Source: Holacanthus passer (Eukaryota; Chordata; Actinopteri; Pomacanthidae). Taken from it: DNA of 64,000 bases. The notes under the pieces were generated by a model, which worked only from the letters and a program-made list of their open reading frames with translations, searched no databases and was not told where the DNA came from. The stretch is from contig JAFREQ010000043.1 of assembly GCA_025331565.1 (NCBI GenBank), positions 3,729,001 through 3,793,000 on the forward strand, read 5' to 3'. The stretch's first letter is position 1. The number at the start of each line of letters is the position of its first letter. Position numbers and translations under genes: made by a program. Of this stretch, positions 1 through 12,900 are shown in pieces.

Positions 1-1800
1 AGCCCAGTAAGCTCTGCATGATATTTAGCAAAGGAGCAATGATTTTGTGAACTGTGAACTGTTTGCACAAATACAGGTGAGGCCCCTCTCATTATTTAAG
101 AAAGGTTTGTGGTTATTTTGCCACGCTCACAGCCAGACTGACCTAGTTACCCCTGCCACATGACACTTTGATATTAATCATCCTGACAAAGAGGGAGCCT
201 CAAGCTATGCACCCGTTCTATGCTACATAGTCATTTTAAGAACGTCTGGCTTTCACAGTGTGTTTATACACGAAGATTGACAAAATTAGGTAAACTCCTA
301 CAATGCAATGCAAAAGAAAATCAATAAAAAACTTGGCAGATGGTGGCAAGACCAGCCAAAGATCATCTTAGGGGAAAGAAAACACCTTTAAATCTTCAGA
401 AAAATGTGCCTTTCTCTTTATAAAATTGGCAGCAGCTCTCCAAAGCAGTTTGACTGATATCCACCTGTGCATATATTACTTATCATTTCCTGTTAGTGTA
501 AAGCAGTAATGTCAATTGATTTCCTGCATACTACAACCCCCCCCCCTGCAAAACAGTATACTCTGGCAATATGTATATAGATGCTAAGCTGCATCTCATA
601 GTTAAAGTACTTGTATTCTGTGCAGTGACAGTAAAGTTTAATTCCTGCAGTGCAGAACTCACAAAGTGGTTCTCAATTTGCTACCTTGCTCAAGGGCACT
701 GCAGTACTGTTGATCTCCACCGTGGATGAAATACCAACAGCCTGTCTGTTGACTAGCTCACATCTGGATGTTCCACCTCATCAGTCCCAGTATCATCACC
801 CAACACTTTGAGAGATGCAATTTACAGAAAACTCAATTGACCGTTAAATGGATAAATCAAATGTGACATCATGGTGTTTTTAAATACTCCAAAATAAATA
901 CTGCAAAAAATATTATGGAATTTGGTTGGGGAAAGTCAAAAATATCTTTTGTGTGGTGTCGTGGTGGGAATAATTTAGACTCATGACTGAGTGTTTAAAA
1001 AATTCTGACCTCATGTGTAACAGGATGCCTGGTACACACACTGTTCTTAGGTGGTGCATTGCATGTGACAACTGAATCAAAAGGACATTTGCATCTCTCT
1101 CTGTATATATATTTCCCATTCCTCTACACTTGATCAAATCAAGGTGAAAATGCCAAAAATGTTACATTTGGACTAACGTGATAGCACAATGTTTCTCTTC
1201 CTCCTGATCCAATCATTGCGATTAGACAAGATGTAAACAGTGCATCAGTGCAGTCTGCTCAGTCTCTGTGTTCAAGCTGCTGCAGCAGGGTTTTACTGGC
1301 TTCCTCTCTGCAGACACACTGTGTTTACTGTGTGAGCGCTGTGGCGAACTCTGAGAAAAAAAAAAACAATAATAACAGCTGAGTTGTGAAGGTGTGGTTT
1401 GAACATTGTGTTCTTGAACCCAAACATCCTGCTGGAGGGAGCGAGACAGCGTCGGGCGTGCAAGATAGGAGCGCGTGCGCGGAAACGTGAGAGTTCCTCT
1501 TTAGTTGAAGCACCGCGAGCGTTTGATATGGAAAATATGTTTGTTTTTTTTAATTTTACAGCTGTGTGAGATAATCGATACCACAATGAGTCCATAGATA
1601 CACATACGCTGCAAAAAAGCTGAATTTTGGGATTGCTTTAAAATTGTGGAGCTATAAACTAAATGATCGAAACATTATTATTACAAAAGCTAGTAGATTG
1701 TTATAGAGACTCTAATTAGTTTTATTATCATATCTGTCCGGTAAACAACGTGTTACCGTCGGGTCGCGTGCCAGCTGTTCGAGCGACTCCAGCTCGCCTT
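1..1800. other. Intergenic DNA upstream of tef, no gene recognised
   Basis: AT-rich non-coding sequence with a short poly-C run near 538-547. Open frames here are short, without recognisable protein motifs or coding-like splice structure. It could include the 3' end of an upstream gene's UTR, but nothing in the sequence proves that. Confidence 0.5.
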
Positions 1801-1802
1801 GG

Positions 1803-1884
1803 CCCGCACGTGCGGGCTGTCTGAAGCCACGCCCCTCGACAGATTGTACTTTCACGTGAGCTCTGTGGGGGCGGGGGGCACGTG
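1803..1884. promoter_or_regulatory. tef: Cluster of three canonical E-boxes upstream of tef
   Basis: Three perfect CACGTG hexamers lie at 1807-1812, 1853-1858 and 1879-1884. The first sits in a 14-bp GC-rich palindrome (1803-1816). Known: CLOCK:BMAL1 binds such E-boxes, and the PAR bZIP genes (DBP, HLF, TEF) are clock-controlled. Inference: this is the circadian control element of tef, about 600 bp before its start codon. USF or MYC-family binding is an alternative. Confidence 0.6.
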
Positions 1885-2211
1885 TTTGGCCACGAGTGTC
1901 TCCTTGTGGTGGAGCTCGGGCTCGCTGCTTTGTCCGTTTTGGGTGTATCTCGAGTTTGTATTTGCACAGACTTGAATTTTTAATCTGCGATCATGATGCA
2001 AGTGTGCAAATATGTGATTTAATGTCGGACACTTTTTATTTGAAATATTTCAATATGGCGGCTGCATGAGACTTTATTGCGCTTCCTATAGACTCCTCTA
2101 CATAAAGAATTAACCTCCATATAGACGATGATCAGTCATAGAAACGCCACACAGACAAAATGTACTCGGTGCATTTATTGTAATACAGATTCTTATGGAC
2201 AACACTGACGA

Positions 2212-2300
2212 CCAATCGGCTGCTACTATTCAGCGAGTGGGCGGGGCATGCGACTCATGAATATCCAACAAGCGCGCTCGGTGGGCAGGAGAACAAGGGG
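2212..2300 (+). promoter_or_regulatory. tef: Putative tef core promoter (CCAAT plus GC box)
   Basis: A CCAAT box at 2212-2216 and a GC box (GTGGGCGGGGC) at 2237-2247 precede a CpG-rich 5' UTR that leads to the tef ATG at 2485. No clear TATA box. The transcription start is inferred to be near 2270-2310 but cannot be fixed from sequence alone. Confidence 0.5.
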
Positions 2301-2484
2301 TCTGTGTACTGTTGTGTTTTTGCATCCGAACCTACGATCCAAACGCGTTGATATTGACAAACAGACCAGGAAGCAGCAACAGCAGCAGCGGGTGTCAAAT
2401 ACGCTTTAGTGCCGCGGTGCGTTTGTTTTGTTGTGCTCTCGGTCCAGACGTCGCCCCGGTGTGCGCGGAGCTTGACGGGAAACA

Positions 2485-3005
2485 ATGCCTGGCAAAGCCG
2501 CGGTGACAGCGGCGCTCCAGCCCAGCGGTACCACCGACGCGGCGGCTCCTCACAAGTCTTTCCCTTTTGTTTTAAAGAAGATCATGGACATCCCGCCTCC
2601 CAACATCCTGGAGGAAGGCGACGATGGTAAGATTAAGATACTGAAAAACGAGCGCTCAGTTTTTCCTGTTTCTGTGAAGTTAATTTTTTTTAAGCTAGGC
2701 TATGTTGTCATTTTAGATGCGGGTTAGTCTTCGAGGGATGTTGATTGTAGTTGGATTGAAATTGTGGCAGCTGACGAGGCGAGATTAGGACGGACGTGCC
2801 ATATGTTTCAATCGAGGCTGCGAGGAAACAACAAAAAGAACAAAAAGTTCCAAGTCCTCTCTGTTGATCTGTTAACAGTGCACCCAGACCGGAAATGCAC
2901 ATAAAGACAAAGACACTGCTTGGTTTTTCATTAAAAACAGTGGTCTGCTATTATCTGGTTCCTAGTTTGTGTGGTGGTGTTTTGGGGTGCATGAGTGGAA
3001 TAAGC

Positions 3006-3051
<46 letters not shown>

Positions 3052-5144
3052 ACTTTCTTGTTTAGCCTCACTCTGTTTTTCATCCTCATCTTTTCCGCTT
3101 TAAAACTCATCTCAGACTCTTTGGTTGCTACCCCTTTTTTGACAGACCACCACGCCCCCCTTTTCCCATCCTTTCATCTCTTTCTATCTATTACTTGGCT
3201 TCTCTGAAGTCATATATGCACAAGAAAACGCTACACTCACACCGTTTATTAATCTACGTTCCCTCCTGTCTTTGATGCAGAAATAGAGAAGGAGAAGCTG
3301 TGCTCCTCTGAGGATGTGGAGGGAGGCGGGGCTGGGGCAGCCAGTGCTGGTGGAGGCACTAGAGGAGGATGCGGCGGCAGCGGCGGTGGAGGGGTGTCAG
3401 CCTCCTTGACCCCAGCCATTTGGGAGAAGACCATTCCCTACGATGGGGAGACCTTCCACTTGGAGTACATGGACCTGGATGAGTTCCTCCTGGAGAACGG
3501 GATCCCTGTGACTCTGGAGGAGGAGGAGCTGCAGAAGACCCTCACCTCAGTGGTAGGCAAAGGCAAATCCATCCCCAAGGTTACCGCCACAGCTAGTACT
3601 ACTACTACTACTACTGCTGCTGCTCCTCCCGCCGATGCAGCCTCTGTCTCCGCCTCAGCATCTTCCCCCTCTGTGTCCACCACCTCCGCGGTCACCCCGG
3701 ATCCAGAGGAAACGGTGACAGTCACTACGTTACAACCAGCTAAACTAGAAGAAGAAGAGGAGGAGGAGGAGGAGGGAGGAGGAAGAAGAAGAAGAGGAAG
3801 GACAAGAAGATGACTCTTTGACTGAGGAGGCGACAGCAGAAGTGGAAGTGAAAGAAAAGAAGGGTGAGAAATTTAGATTTACAGGGGTTGATATTTAACA
3901 TTTGAACAGCTGATGGGATTCTTTGTGGATGTGTATTTTGGATGTACACTTCCTCTTTATTCATAATATTTGAGATAAGACAGTACAAGATTGACTTGTA
4001 CTTTTTAAATTCCCTGTTGAAAAAACAATTCCTGCTGTATCTAGAAGCTGAGTACCGCACAATGAAGTATGCCATTTGTTTTAGCTGCCTGTAGTTGTAG
4101 TTAGTAATTAAGGAAAGATAAGATAAGATAAACCTTTATTCGTCCCACAGTGGGGAAATTCACAAGTGGTTAAGTCTGGTATTAGCTGCTCTGGACATGT
4201 AGACCCTGGCGAATCATTAATTAACATTGCATATGTAGACAAAGACAAAACTCTGACCTTTGAGCTCGTGCCATAGCTTCTATATGTTTGGCACATGGCC
4301 AGCATCAAAAATCATTGTGTGAATACAGATATCAAATACACAGCTCACAGTTTAGTTTCTGATCACTGTAAGAAATAGAAATGCTGTCAGAATTATTTTT
4401 GATAATTGATAAATATACTGTTGTAGTGCTCAATCAAACAATAAACTGGAGCACTAACATTGTGCTTATAGTATCTACTGTTTAGTTGTGTTTTATTGGA
4501 ATGGCCTCTCCAATATCCAAGCTTACCCTTTTTTTTCTCTCCGATTCCCATAGATTGTAATCCTGCAGAGCGCAACACACCCTCTCCCATCGACCCTGAT
4601 GCCATTGAGGTGGATATTAATTTCCAGCCGGATCCCACAGACCTGGTCCTGTCCAGTGTGCCGGGGGGAGAGCTGTTCAACCCGCGCAAACACAAGTTCT
4701 CAGAGGAGGAGCTCAAACCACAGCCTATGATCAAGAAGGCTAAGAAAGTGTTTGTTCCTGATGAGCAGAAGGTAGGCTAATTTCATCATCATCATATGTG
4801 CAATATGTCCAAAAACTGTTAACTGACAACAGAAGAATTATCAATAATTGTTTTGGTTTGGGTCATTGATTTTTCTTTGTTAATAATAAAAAACAATAAT
4901 ACATTAACTTTCGCCGTCATTCCCTCAGGACGAGCGATACTGGTCCAGGAGAAAGAAGAACAACGTGGCAGCAAAGCGCTCTCGTGACGCACGGCGGCTG
5001 AAGGAGAACCAGATCACGGTGCGCGCCTCCTTCCTGGAGCGGGAAAACGCGGCGCTGCGGCAGCAAGTGGCCGAGCTGCGGAAGGACTGCGGTCGCTGCA
5101 AGAACATCCTGGCCCGATACGAGGCTAAGTACGGCCCACTGTAA
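2485..5144 (+). CDS. tef: Thyrotroph embryonic factor (PAR-domain bZIP transcription factor), 4 coding exons
   Basis: Coding exons: 2485-2626, 3281-3863, 4554-4771, 4929-5144 (stop TAA 5142-5144), all with GT-AG borders. TEF is a nuclear PAR bZIP activator that binds D-box sites as homo- or heterodimer and acts in circadian output. Exon 1 encodes the conserved FPFVLKKIMDIPPP stretch. Exon 2 holds IPYDGETFHLEYMDLDEFL, exon 3 the proline/acid-rich PAR region ending VFVPDEQK, and exon 4 the basic region (NNVAAKRSRDARR) and leucine zipper, ending KYGPL like vertebrate TEF. The ATG has a good context (A at -3). Oddity: as written, frame 1 of exon 2 stops at 3811-3813, while the phase needed by exon 3 and the Asp/Glu-rich 3' part of exon 2 lie one base over. 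Ignoring one G at 3774-3776 gives 385 residues. The symbol tef is used because tefa and tefb, the two teleost paralogues, cannot be told apart here. Confidence 0.93.
3008..3048. repeat. (CT)n microsatellite in tef intron 1
   Basis: About 20 uninterrupted CT units, directly visible. Confidence 0.95.
3751..3813 (+). other. tef: Apparent one-base frameshift in the acidic repeat of tef exon 2
   Basis: A run of GAA/GAG codons is interrupted by a GGG (3774-3776) that changes the reading from poly-Glu to Gly/Arg and then a stop at 3811-3813. Dropping one G restores Glu codons, then an acidic tail to the donor at 3863, in exactly the phase that exon 3 needs (G|AT, Asp). Most likely a sequencing or assembly indel in low-complexity DNA. 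A true null allele is possible. Confidence 0.8.
4114..4163 (-). mobile_element. 3' tail of a teleost non-LTR retroposon
   Basis: Read on the minus strand, this is a short hairpin-like CCCCACTGTGGG motif, then an AATAAAGG, then GATAA-type short tandem repeats. That is the arrangement of 3' ends of CR1/Rex-like LINEs or their SINEs in fish, from general familiarity. The family is not assigned. It lies in tef intron 2. Confidence 0.55.
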
Positions 5145-8100
5145 AGAACTCAGCCTAAAACCCACAAATTATCAATGAGACAAAAAGCCGAACTCCCTTC
5201 CCCGCAGAATTCAACACAGACACAAACACCAAGGGAATCTAAATTTGCACTGTTGTCTTTGCTGACCTCCGGTCACTGTGTCAAGCTCTGAGTTTTGGAC
5301 ACACACTGGCAGGCAGTGAGGCATGATGGGAGCGGTGGTCACAGGATGGCCTGTGGAGAGCGCCTGGCTCCTACACTCCAAGAGGAAGGGGACGATTGTG
5401 GAAACTCCCATGGTCAAACACACATGGAAAATGTGGTCCGTCTCAAGACGGTTTTAACAAAGTCAGGAAATATGAAAAGAGCAGACAGGTACAAAAGAAT
5501 CACAGGCTTTTAAATACTACACAAATCAGTTTTTATCACTGCACAGCACTTCTTCTTAGTGGACCAAAGCATGAGTAAGTTAGAAGTGTATTTAGAATGG
5601 AGCTTACTTGCCGTCCCTCACAGTTCCTTGTGTTGTATTTATGTTGGTGTCTGTACTTCCTTTAAAATAGTGAGGCTCAGAAGAGGGATGGTTAACTCAT
5701 GGCAGGGTAGGAGAGGAACAGATGAATAAAGGAGTCACAGTGGTACTTCCAGGCCGAGGAGAAAGGAAGCAAAGACCTCAGGTCGGCAGAGGAGAAAAGG
5801 ATGAAAGTCAGTTAGTGGTGTGATTCAGTCACAGTTCTTCCTTCTTGTAACCCACATGCACGTCTCTGCGCACACAAACGCTGTTGAAACTGTTTGTATA
5901 TAGAGTCATCTCCCTGCACCACAGAGATATGTGCGTATATCCGTGTGTAATCCATTTTTGCACTTTTTTCTTAAAACGCAGTGTGTCTAGATTACAGTGG
6001 AGGCAGGTAACAACCTTATTTACCACAAACACCATGGGAGACACAGTAGCTTGTTTGGAAAAAAACATGCATGGCCTACAGTTTAAAGCTACGTAGTTTC
6101 TGTTTCTACTAACCTCAGATCAGCTTCCAGAGCCTCACACAAGATTTAGTTGAAGAAGATGGATTTTGGGTTTCCTCAAAAGATGGAGAGAGAGTAGTAG
6201 TTTTCTTTCCTGTAGGTTACTGTTGAAGGCATATGTCTGATGATCTCCAGGGCCCTCACCGGTGGAGGGGTATGTTCATATGTAGGGATGTTTATTTTAC
6301 TGCACACTGCAGGTAGAGGGCGCTAGAGCCACTGCCTGCCTGATCATGGTGTAGTGATGGCTGGATTGATTATTATTATTATTATTTTTCTTTTTTAAAA
6401 ATTTAGGCAGGCCCAAAGTTGACTGCTTCTAAACCTTGTAAATAAACGATTGTCTCATGATCTTTATTTCCTGAGACATTCTGTGTCTTTATTAACCCAA
6501 TACTATTCCTTATATTTGCCAAATAGTCAATGAGTGCTGTATTTATTCTGATGGTAATAATGCATCTGTTGATTGTGATGTACAACAATATGTCAGATAA
6601 TTCTATTTCCTTTGAGGAACAATACTTCTAATGAAACCAATGCAGGGAATTCAATGGGTAAACTGTGCTTTTGGATGTTTGTTTTCAAAACAGATTTATA
6701 TAGTTTTATGGGATTTTGTTTTTCTCTATATACACACAGTATGTGTCTGAACACAGAGGACAGGGCACACTCTTATTTACCTCATCCAACACTTCCTATT
6801 TTGAATGGGTAAAAGTTTAGTAGGGCTACAAAGTGGGTGTTGGTTGAAACAGAGAGCACATAAAAAAGCAGCTTAGTTCCATTTGGCAAAACCTTGAATC
6901 CCAGTTGATAAATTGAGTTCTTTTTGCCAAAGCGGCTGAGTCTGTGTCTAAATTAGTAAATACATTACAGACTGTTATGGGACTCTATATCTCAAGTGTC
7001 TTTGGCTGATGCAGATTTTGTGATCGGTCGGCTTGTGCTCATTATCGCCGTAACCTTGGAAAGAAAATAAATGTGGCAATAATACTCTGTTATGTAATGC
7101 TCGTTTTATTTCAGTGATGATGTTGTATGTAAAATTGCTATGATGTACTAAATAGAAATGCCCCAAAGTCATTTGTGCTTCCAGTTTAGATCCTCTGTAG
7201 TCTAGGATCCTAATGCATGAAACCCAGTAAACTTGTCTTTTTTTTTTTTCTTGCATATTTTACACCAAGTGTACTTATGTCTGTAAACCATCACTGAAAA
7301 CTCAATATGTTATTGGATAGGTAGGCTGATGGTCTATTGTACAGTTCAGTCAAAAGAAAAAAGCAGAACATCTTTGCTATGATGTCCTGTGTTTATGACT
7401 TGCATAATAGCGCCACCTATCCTTGTGCAGCCAGCGCTTGACCTTGGGGTGAACATCAGCTGAAAACAGCATCTTTTGATCACTGTGTGGATTGTTTTCT
7501 ATTTACTAAAGATTGATCTATATCTAGACACACTGGATCAGTTGGTGATTTTGTGTTTTCTTGATAGATTCTGTGTTTACGTTTCCTGATGGCGTAGTAT
7601 AACACATTTCTTAACAATGTGTAATTGCATTGACATTCAGACGTGACATTGACTGCACTGTGCTGTTTATACATCAATGTAGTCAATGAATGCAAACTTT
7701 TGGTTATTTTTTAACTAAATTAAAAATGTTCTGCATCAGGTTGAATAAAGGTACTGGCTAAGAGAGCCTTTTGAAAGATAACAAATTGAGATTGTTTTTA
7801 GTACTGCATATAGTATGTAGCAATTTTTTTTTATATGCGTAGCACCTCATGGAATTGGCTTGCAACTCACAAAACCTGCTCATTGATGTTTGGCAGGCTG
7901 CAAATTGTTGGGAAAGGAAAACAATATTAGCAGTGGTTTAGATCTGCTGATGTAGATAAGTCTGTCGCCACCTACAGACAATAGCAATCGTAATAGCTGC
8001 TGCACTTTTAAAACCTGTAGGCAATGATCGTTACAACTGCAGATGATATTTAGTTTTGTCTGAAGTTTTTTATTAAGTTATTTCGCCTGTTGGCTAATAA

Positions 8101-8695
8101 ATAAATAAAAATAAAAAATAAGTACAAATCCAACATGATTGTTTGACAGTAACCATGCAGGAAGCTGTGTCAGGCACTTTATCATAAGAAAATGCAGCAT
8201 GAAGGTGCTAATTGGCCTGTCTGGAACGAGTCTTAACCACTAAACAAGAGAAATGTTAAAAAGATTTAAAAATTTAACAAAAACTGCAATTTTGACGCTT
8301 TGCCTGCAGGTGGCACAAGTGTGAAAGTGCTATCATTTTCTTAACCTGTAGATGGTGCAAATGAGCATCTACAGCTGATGGCCTGAACAGCTGTGTTCAG
8401 GTTCTGGTTTGAAACTGTTGGCACTGGCTTTGGGTGCTTCGCATTAATGACACTATGTCCTTGTTTACTCTTCAAAGTAGCTACAATACTCCTGGAAAAA
8501 TATTTAAAAAATTGAAGACATTTTTAAAGTTTTGTTTGTTTTGTGGTGTTTTGCTTTATTTTCTCTTTTTATATAAACATATGTTGGGTGTTTTTGTATT
8601 GTCCTAACCATGTATAGGTTACATGCAACTGCAGTACCATGTCCTTACTGTATCTTGTATCATGCATATGAAATAAATTGGGATTTAATGACATG
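5145..8695 (+). other. tef: Probable tef 3' UTR with alternative poly(A) signals
   Basis: No coding signal follows the tef stop for more than 3 kb. AATAAA occurs at 6441-6446 and at 8672-8677; either could end the transcript. Mammalian TEF also has a long 3' UTR. The AT-rich sequence has runs such as (ATT)n near 6368. The extent is inferred. Confidence 0.5.
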
Positions 8696-8699
8696 TGGG

Positions 8700-9900
8700 C
8701 TCGTGATTTGACCTTGCCTGAGTCATCGACCAGCTGCAGCAGCTCTAATGGGAGGCATGCTGGTGCTGAGACAAAGAAACAATAGATAACAAAGGGAGCA
8801 CAGTCTGGTGGACAAACGGAGATGTTTTCCTCATCCTTAACCTCATCCTTGATGCACACATGCACAATCACCCCGAGTGCATGTGTGCACACATGACATG
8901 ATTCTGTTTGCTTTCAGACGCCGTGTTGTTTTCCACTGTCCCTTCATTGCCTCTGTCCTGCAGCTCATCAGTATTCCAGAGGAGTAGGAGATGTTGCGTA
9001 ATGATCACATCGACACACTGGGGAGCAGCGTTGCGTAACAGCAGCAGCAGCCTCAAAGACCAGCGGGATGTGTGTGTGTGTGTGTGTGTGTGTGGAAGAT
9101 GGAGAAAGGGAAGCAAGGGAGGGGCTCTGGGAATCTGGAAGTCGGGGGGTGGCAAGGAGAGGAAAGGATCAGGTGGCTGGAGGGATGGAGGGTAGAGACG
9201 AGAGGAGTGCTGAAGAGGGAGAGGGAGGAGGGAAGAGCAGGGGGTGAAGGAGAATGGGAGAGGAGACGGGGCAAACAAGATGGCAAAGGGATGGACGGAG
9301 AAAGATGGAGAACGGGGATGCAGTTAAAGACATGTGAGCCGAGGGAGGGAGAGAGGATGCAGCGAGTGGGCGATGAAGATGTGGAGGAGAGCCGAGGAGG
9401 AGCCCAGCCATGCATGTAAATGTCACACCACTACATGTTACTATAGAAAGCACAGCCCAGCGTGTTCACATGAGCGAGCCAAGCTTACAGCTGGCTGCAC
9501 CCAGCATAGACACTAGCACAGGACAGACAGACAGACAGACAGACAGACAGAGACCGAGCGCTGGATGATGAAATATAAAGTAATATCTGCTGGGATGGGT
9601 CCAGCTGAGGTGGGTGGTGAGCAATCTGGCTCCTCACCATTTGGAGAATTTCATCTTTGCTTTGAATTATTGATCAAACATCACTTGAGTTTGTTTACTG
9701 CAATAAGAGGACACATTGCTCCGGCATTTCAATCTGAGGCTTTTCACAGGGATCTACTTTTCATAATCTTTGATCTGCAGTATGTTCAACACTAATCGAG
9801 TATGACACACACACACAAACACTAAGAGGTATTTTCATGATTCATAGCCCTCCATACCCGTAAGCAATGAAGACGACACAATTAGCTTATTTTCCATGCT
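8700..9900. repeat. Intergenic region with (TG)n, purine-rich tract and (CAGA)n
   Basis: Between the convergent tef and tob2 genes. It holds (TG)n at 9069-9094, a strongly purine-biased strand from about 9095 to 9410, and a CAGA tetranucleotide array at about 9522-9552. Open frames over the purine tract are artefacts of composition. No gene is recognised. Confidence 0.7.
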
Positions 9901-12900
9901 TATTTTTGCCAATCTGTTTTTTTTTATTACAAACTTAAAAAAGAATCTGATACAATAAGAAACTGCAGTAGTAACTCCCCATTCCCGAGGGGCAGCACAG
10001 AAAACAGGTCATTGCATTTCAGTAGTGAAAGATCCATTACACATCTACAGGGTGTACAGATCAGGTACAAAATAGGAAAAATAATAAAATACAGGCAGGA
10101 AAGAAAGCACTATATTTATACATCATCTGAACTTTTAATTATATCTATTTTACTCTTAAATGTTAAATTTTACATAGAAAATAAACTTCTTTTATGACAA
10201 TGAAATATTCCAAAGTGCAAAATAAAACGCACACGTCGATATAAGCAAAGGACATCAGAATACAAAATTCTTGTTTCTCCTCTTCATTAATGTTCAACCC
10301 TGATTGTAGAATAGCCTGCGTTTAGAGTTGTTTAAAACACTAATCTGTTCCTTAAGTGTGAAACACAAACTGGCATTCAACTCTTTAAGATGTGGGGGTG
10401 GGGGGTGGGGGGGCACCAGCTTTTACAGTAATCCTTCGCGTCCTCGGATCTCTCACCTCGAGAGTCCGATTTGTATGCAGAGGAAATTTAACAACACACC
10501 TCGTTTGCACTGAATAATCTGACAAATGTGGGAAAAAGGAAGAAAAGGAATCACTTGGGACACTTGAACATGCATGTGACTAAAAATCTCTTTTAAACAC
10601 AAAATAAAATGAGCAGGTTTTCCCCCGTTATTTTTCCGCAGGCCATCTCAAGCAGGGTTGACTAACAGCAGATCAAAATCACATTCACAGCACATTCATT
10701 TCCCTCATCCTTCCACTGTCCACTGTCTTCCTATTGAGGAGAGCGATATATATTGGATTTTTTTTTTTCCAGGCTGCAGAGAGGTAGTAACCCCTTGAAT
10801 CCTTCAGGGTAATTTAAATTATGGCATTACATTGTACTGGAGAAGGGGTGAGCATCTGTGTAAGCAAAGACTGTCTGGGACATGGCAAAGGGATCAGGAG
10901 CAAAGGATCAGGCCGATGGGGAGAAGATTAAAAAAAATGAGGAGAGAAGGTAGGTAGGTAGGTACTGTTTGTTTAGAAAAAGAAGGAGGAAATAAAATGA
11001 GTGACAATTATTCAAGGAAAAATAGATTTAGTGGCCGCACATTATTCAGTGAATGAACATGAAAAGGGAGGATGATCTCAAAAATGAACGTGAAATGTGG
11101 AGATTTTTTGGTTTAAATGTACTGCCTATGGGAGTAGTGTTGTCAGACTGCCCTGGGAGCACAGAGAAAAGTGATCAGCCATCTTTTCCTACACAAACCC
11201 ACTGTAAACATTCACATCTTAAACTCCAGATCCAACTTGAAGAATGAATACATTTACCCGTCTTATTAGACAAATGCTGTACAAGGTACAATACACATTC
11301 AATACTTTATTCTGTACATCTTTATTTTTGTCTCAGTTTGCATATATTCATGTTATTTTTTGAAAAAATAACCTCAGCATGTAAGAAACTAAACAAAGAA
11401 TCTGAACATAAGAACTTTTTATATACATATTCCTGGACTTGTCATGTCTTACTCATACAAATGTTAAGTGATCATTTGCAAAAACAAAAAAATAGAAATA
11501 TTGGAAATAAATTACAAAACAAAAATTATAAATGCATCTTTTCCCTCACCAATCATAGCATTTACAGAGATGTGTACCTCCCCACCCATTCCCCTTGAAA
11601 AGAAAATTTAAAAAAAAAGAAATTTGCATGCATATGACAAGCTGTCACATTGCAAAAACCAGCATGAGCACAAGTCAAGGGTCCTTGGATCATCTTATAC
11701 AAAAACACTTATGGGTACAAGTCTAGAAAACATTCAAATAAACGGACGTGACGGACAGCATCTCCTCACCAGCATGATGCATCTGAATACGAACTAAGCT
11801 TCCGTTTGAATCTCTAAAGCATTTTCATGACAGTTAAATAAAATGTGCCATTAGCAAACAGAGGGCAAAGGAATGGTTTAGTGCTGATATCTGTGGGCGA
11901 AACACAGCATCAGGAGCCCAGTAATAAAGTGCTGGACAGCTCAAATGGACGTCGGGGGGTTACGCTTCCCTGTAGTGACTAACCAACAATCACATGGACC
12001 CGGCTGGTAAACAAACCATAGTTAGAAACTGCAGACTTCCAGGGATCTGACAAGCCATCAAATAAAGCGACAAAAAGCCACACACCAATAAAGAACATTC
12101 ATCTTTGTGTATTTCTCCACGTCACTGCAACTGGAAACAGAGTGAGCAACCTGGACCATATGTATATTCTGTTTTTTCTTCGTCAACAGCCAGAGGAGCA
12201 GAGATCACTGAAGAATTCCAAGAGGAGGGAGAGAATAGTGTGAGCATTTGGCTTCAATACCATTTAAGCTCACCAGAAACGTGCTCTGGGTTTTAAAGTG
12301 TTGCCAATACACCCCGGACGCCACTGAGGCAACAGAACCCTCTCGCTGCTTCTCTCACTCTCTCATTTCCTTCCATCCTCCCCTCTCTCCCATATCCCCC
12401 TTTCCTCTCCATGCAGAGGAAAACCTCTCCTTCATAGTCAAAGTCATGCTAAGCCATTTATCACAATCCCTACTGCTTAACTGCTGCATCCCCTCCCCCT
12501 CACCTCCTTCTCTGCCTGTTCACCTTCACACACATTGCTGACTGGAATTGTGTGTATGTGCACATATTTCTGCATGTGTGTGCACACTTAAATCCATCTT
12601 TTAAAACCATAACTTACATCTCTGTGTGTCTAAAGAATCAGCACTTGGTTATGATCTTAAAATGCAAAGATTTATTTGCTTTTCACAATCACCAAGGTTT
12701 CCCCGACCTTCCCAGCTGCAGCTTCCCCTGACAGGTACAATACATTCTACTACATCACTGCCTTAACACCCCGCTGCTCCCTGTACTGCCATCATTTCAT
12801 TTAAACCCACGTCATGTACACGCTCCAGCTGGCAATAAACTGCATCCAATATGCACCCAGAGTCAAATTGTGCCTGTGCCCGAGTACGTTTCAAGGGTAA

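Noticed and set aside
3438..3725. 95-codon minus-strand frame in tef exon 2
   Set aside because: Antisense shadow of the low-complexity Thr/Ala/Ser part of tef.
9053..9453. Overlapping frames of about 100 codons on both strands
   Set aside because: Caused by the purine-rich and TG-repeat composition; no motifs.
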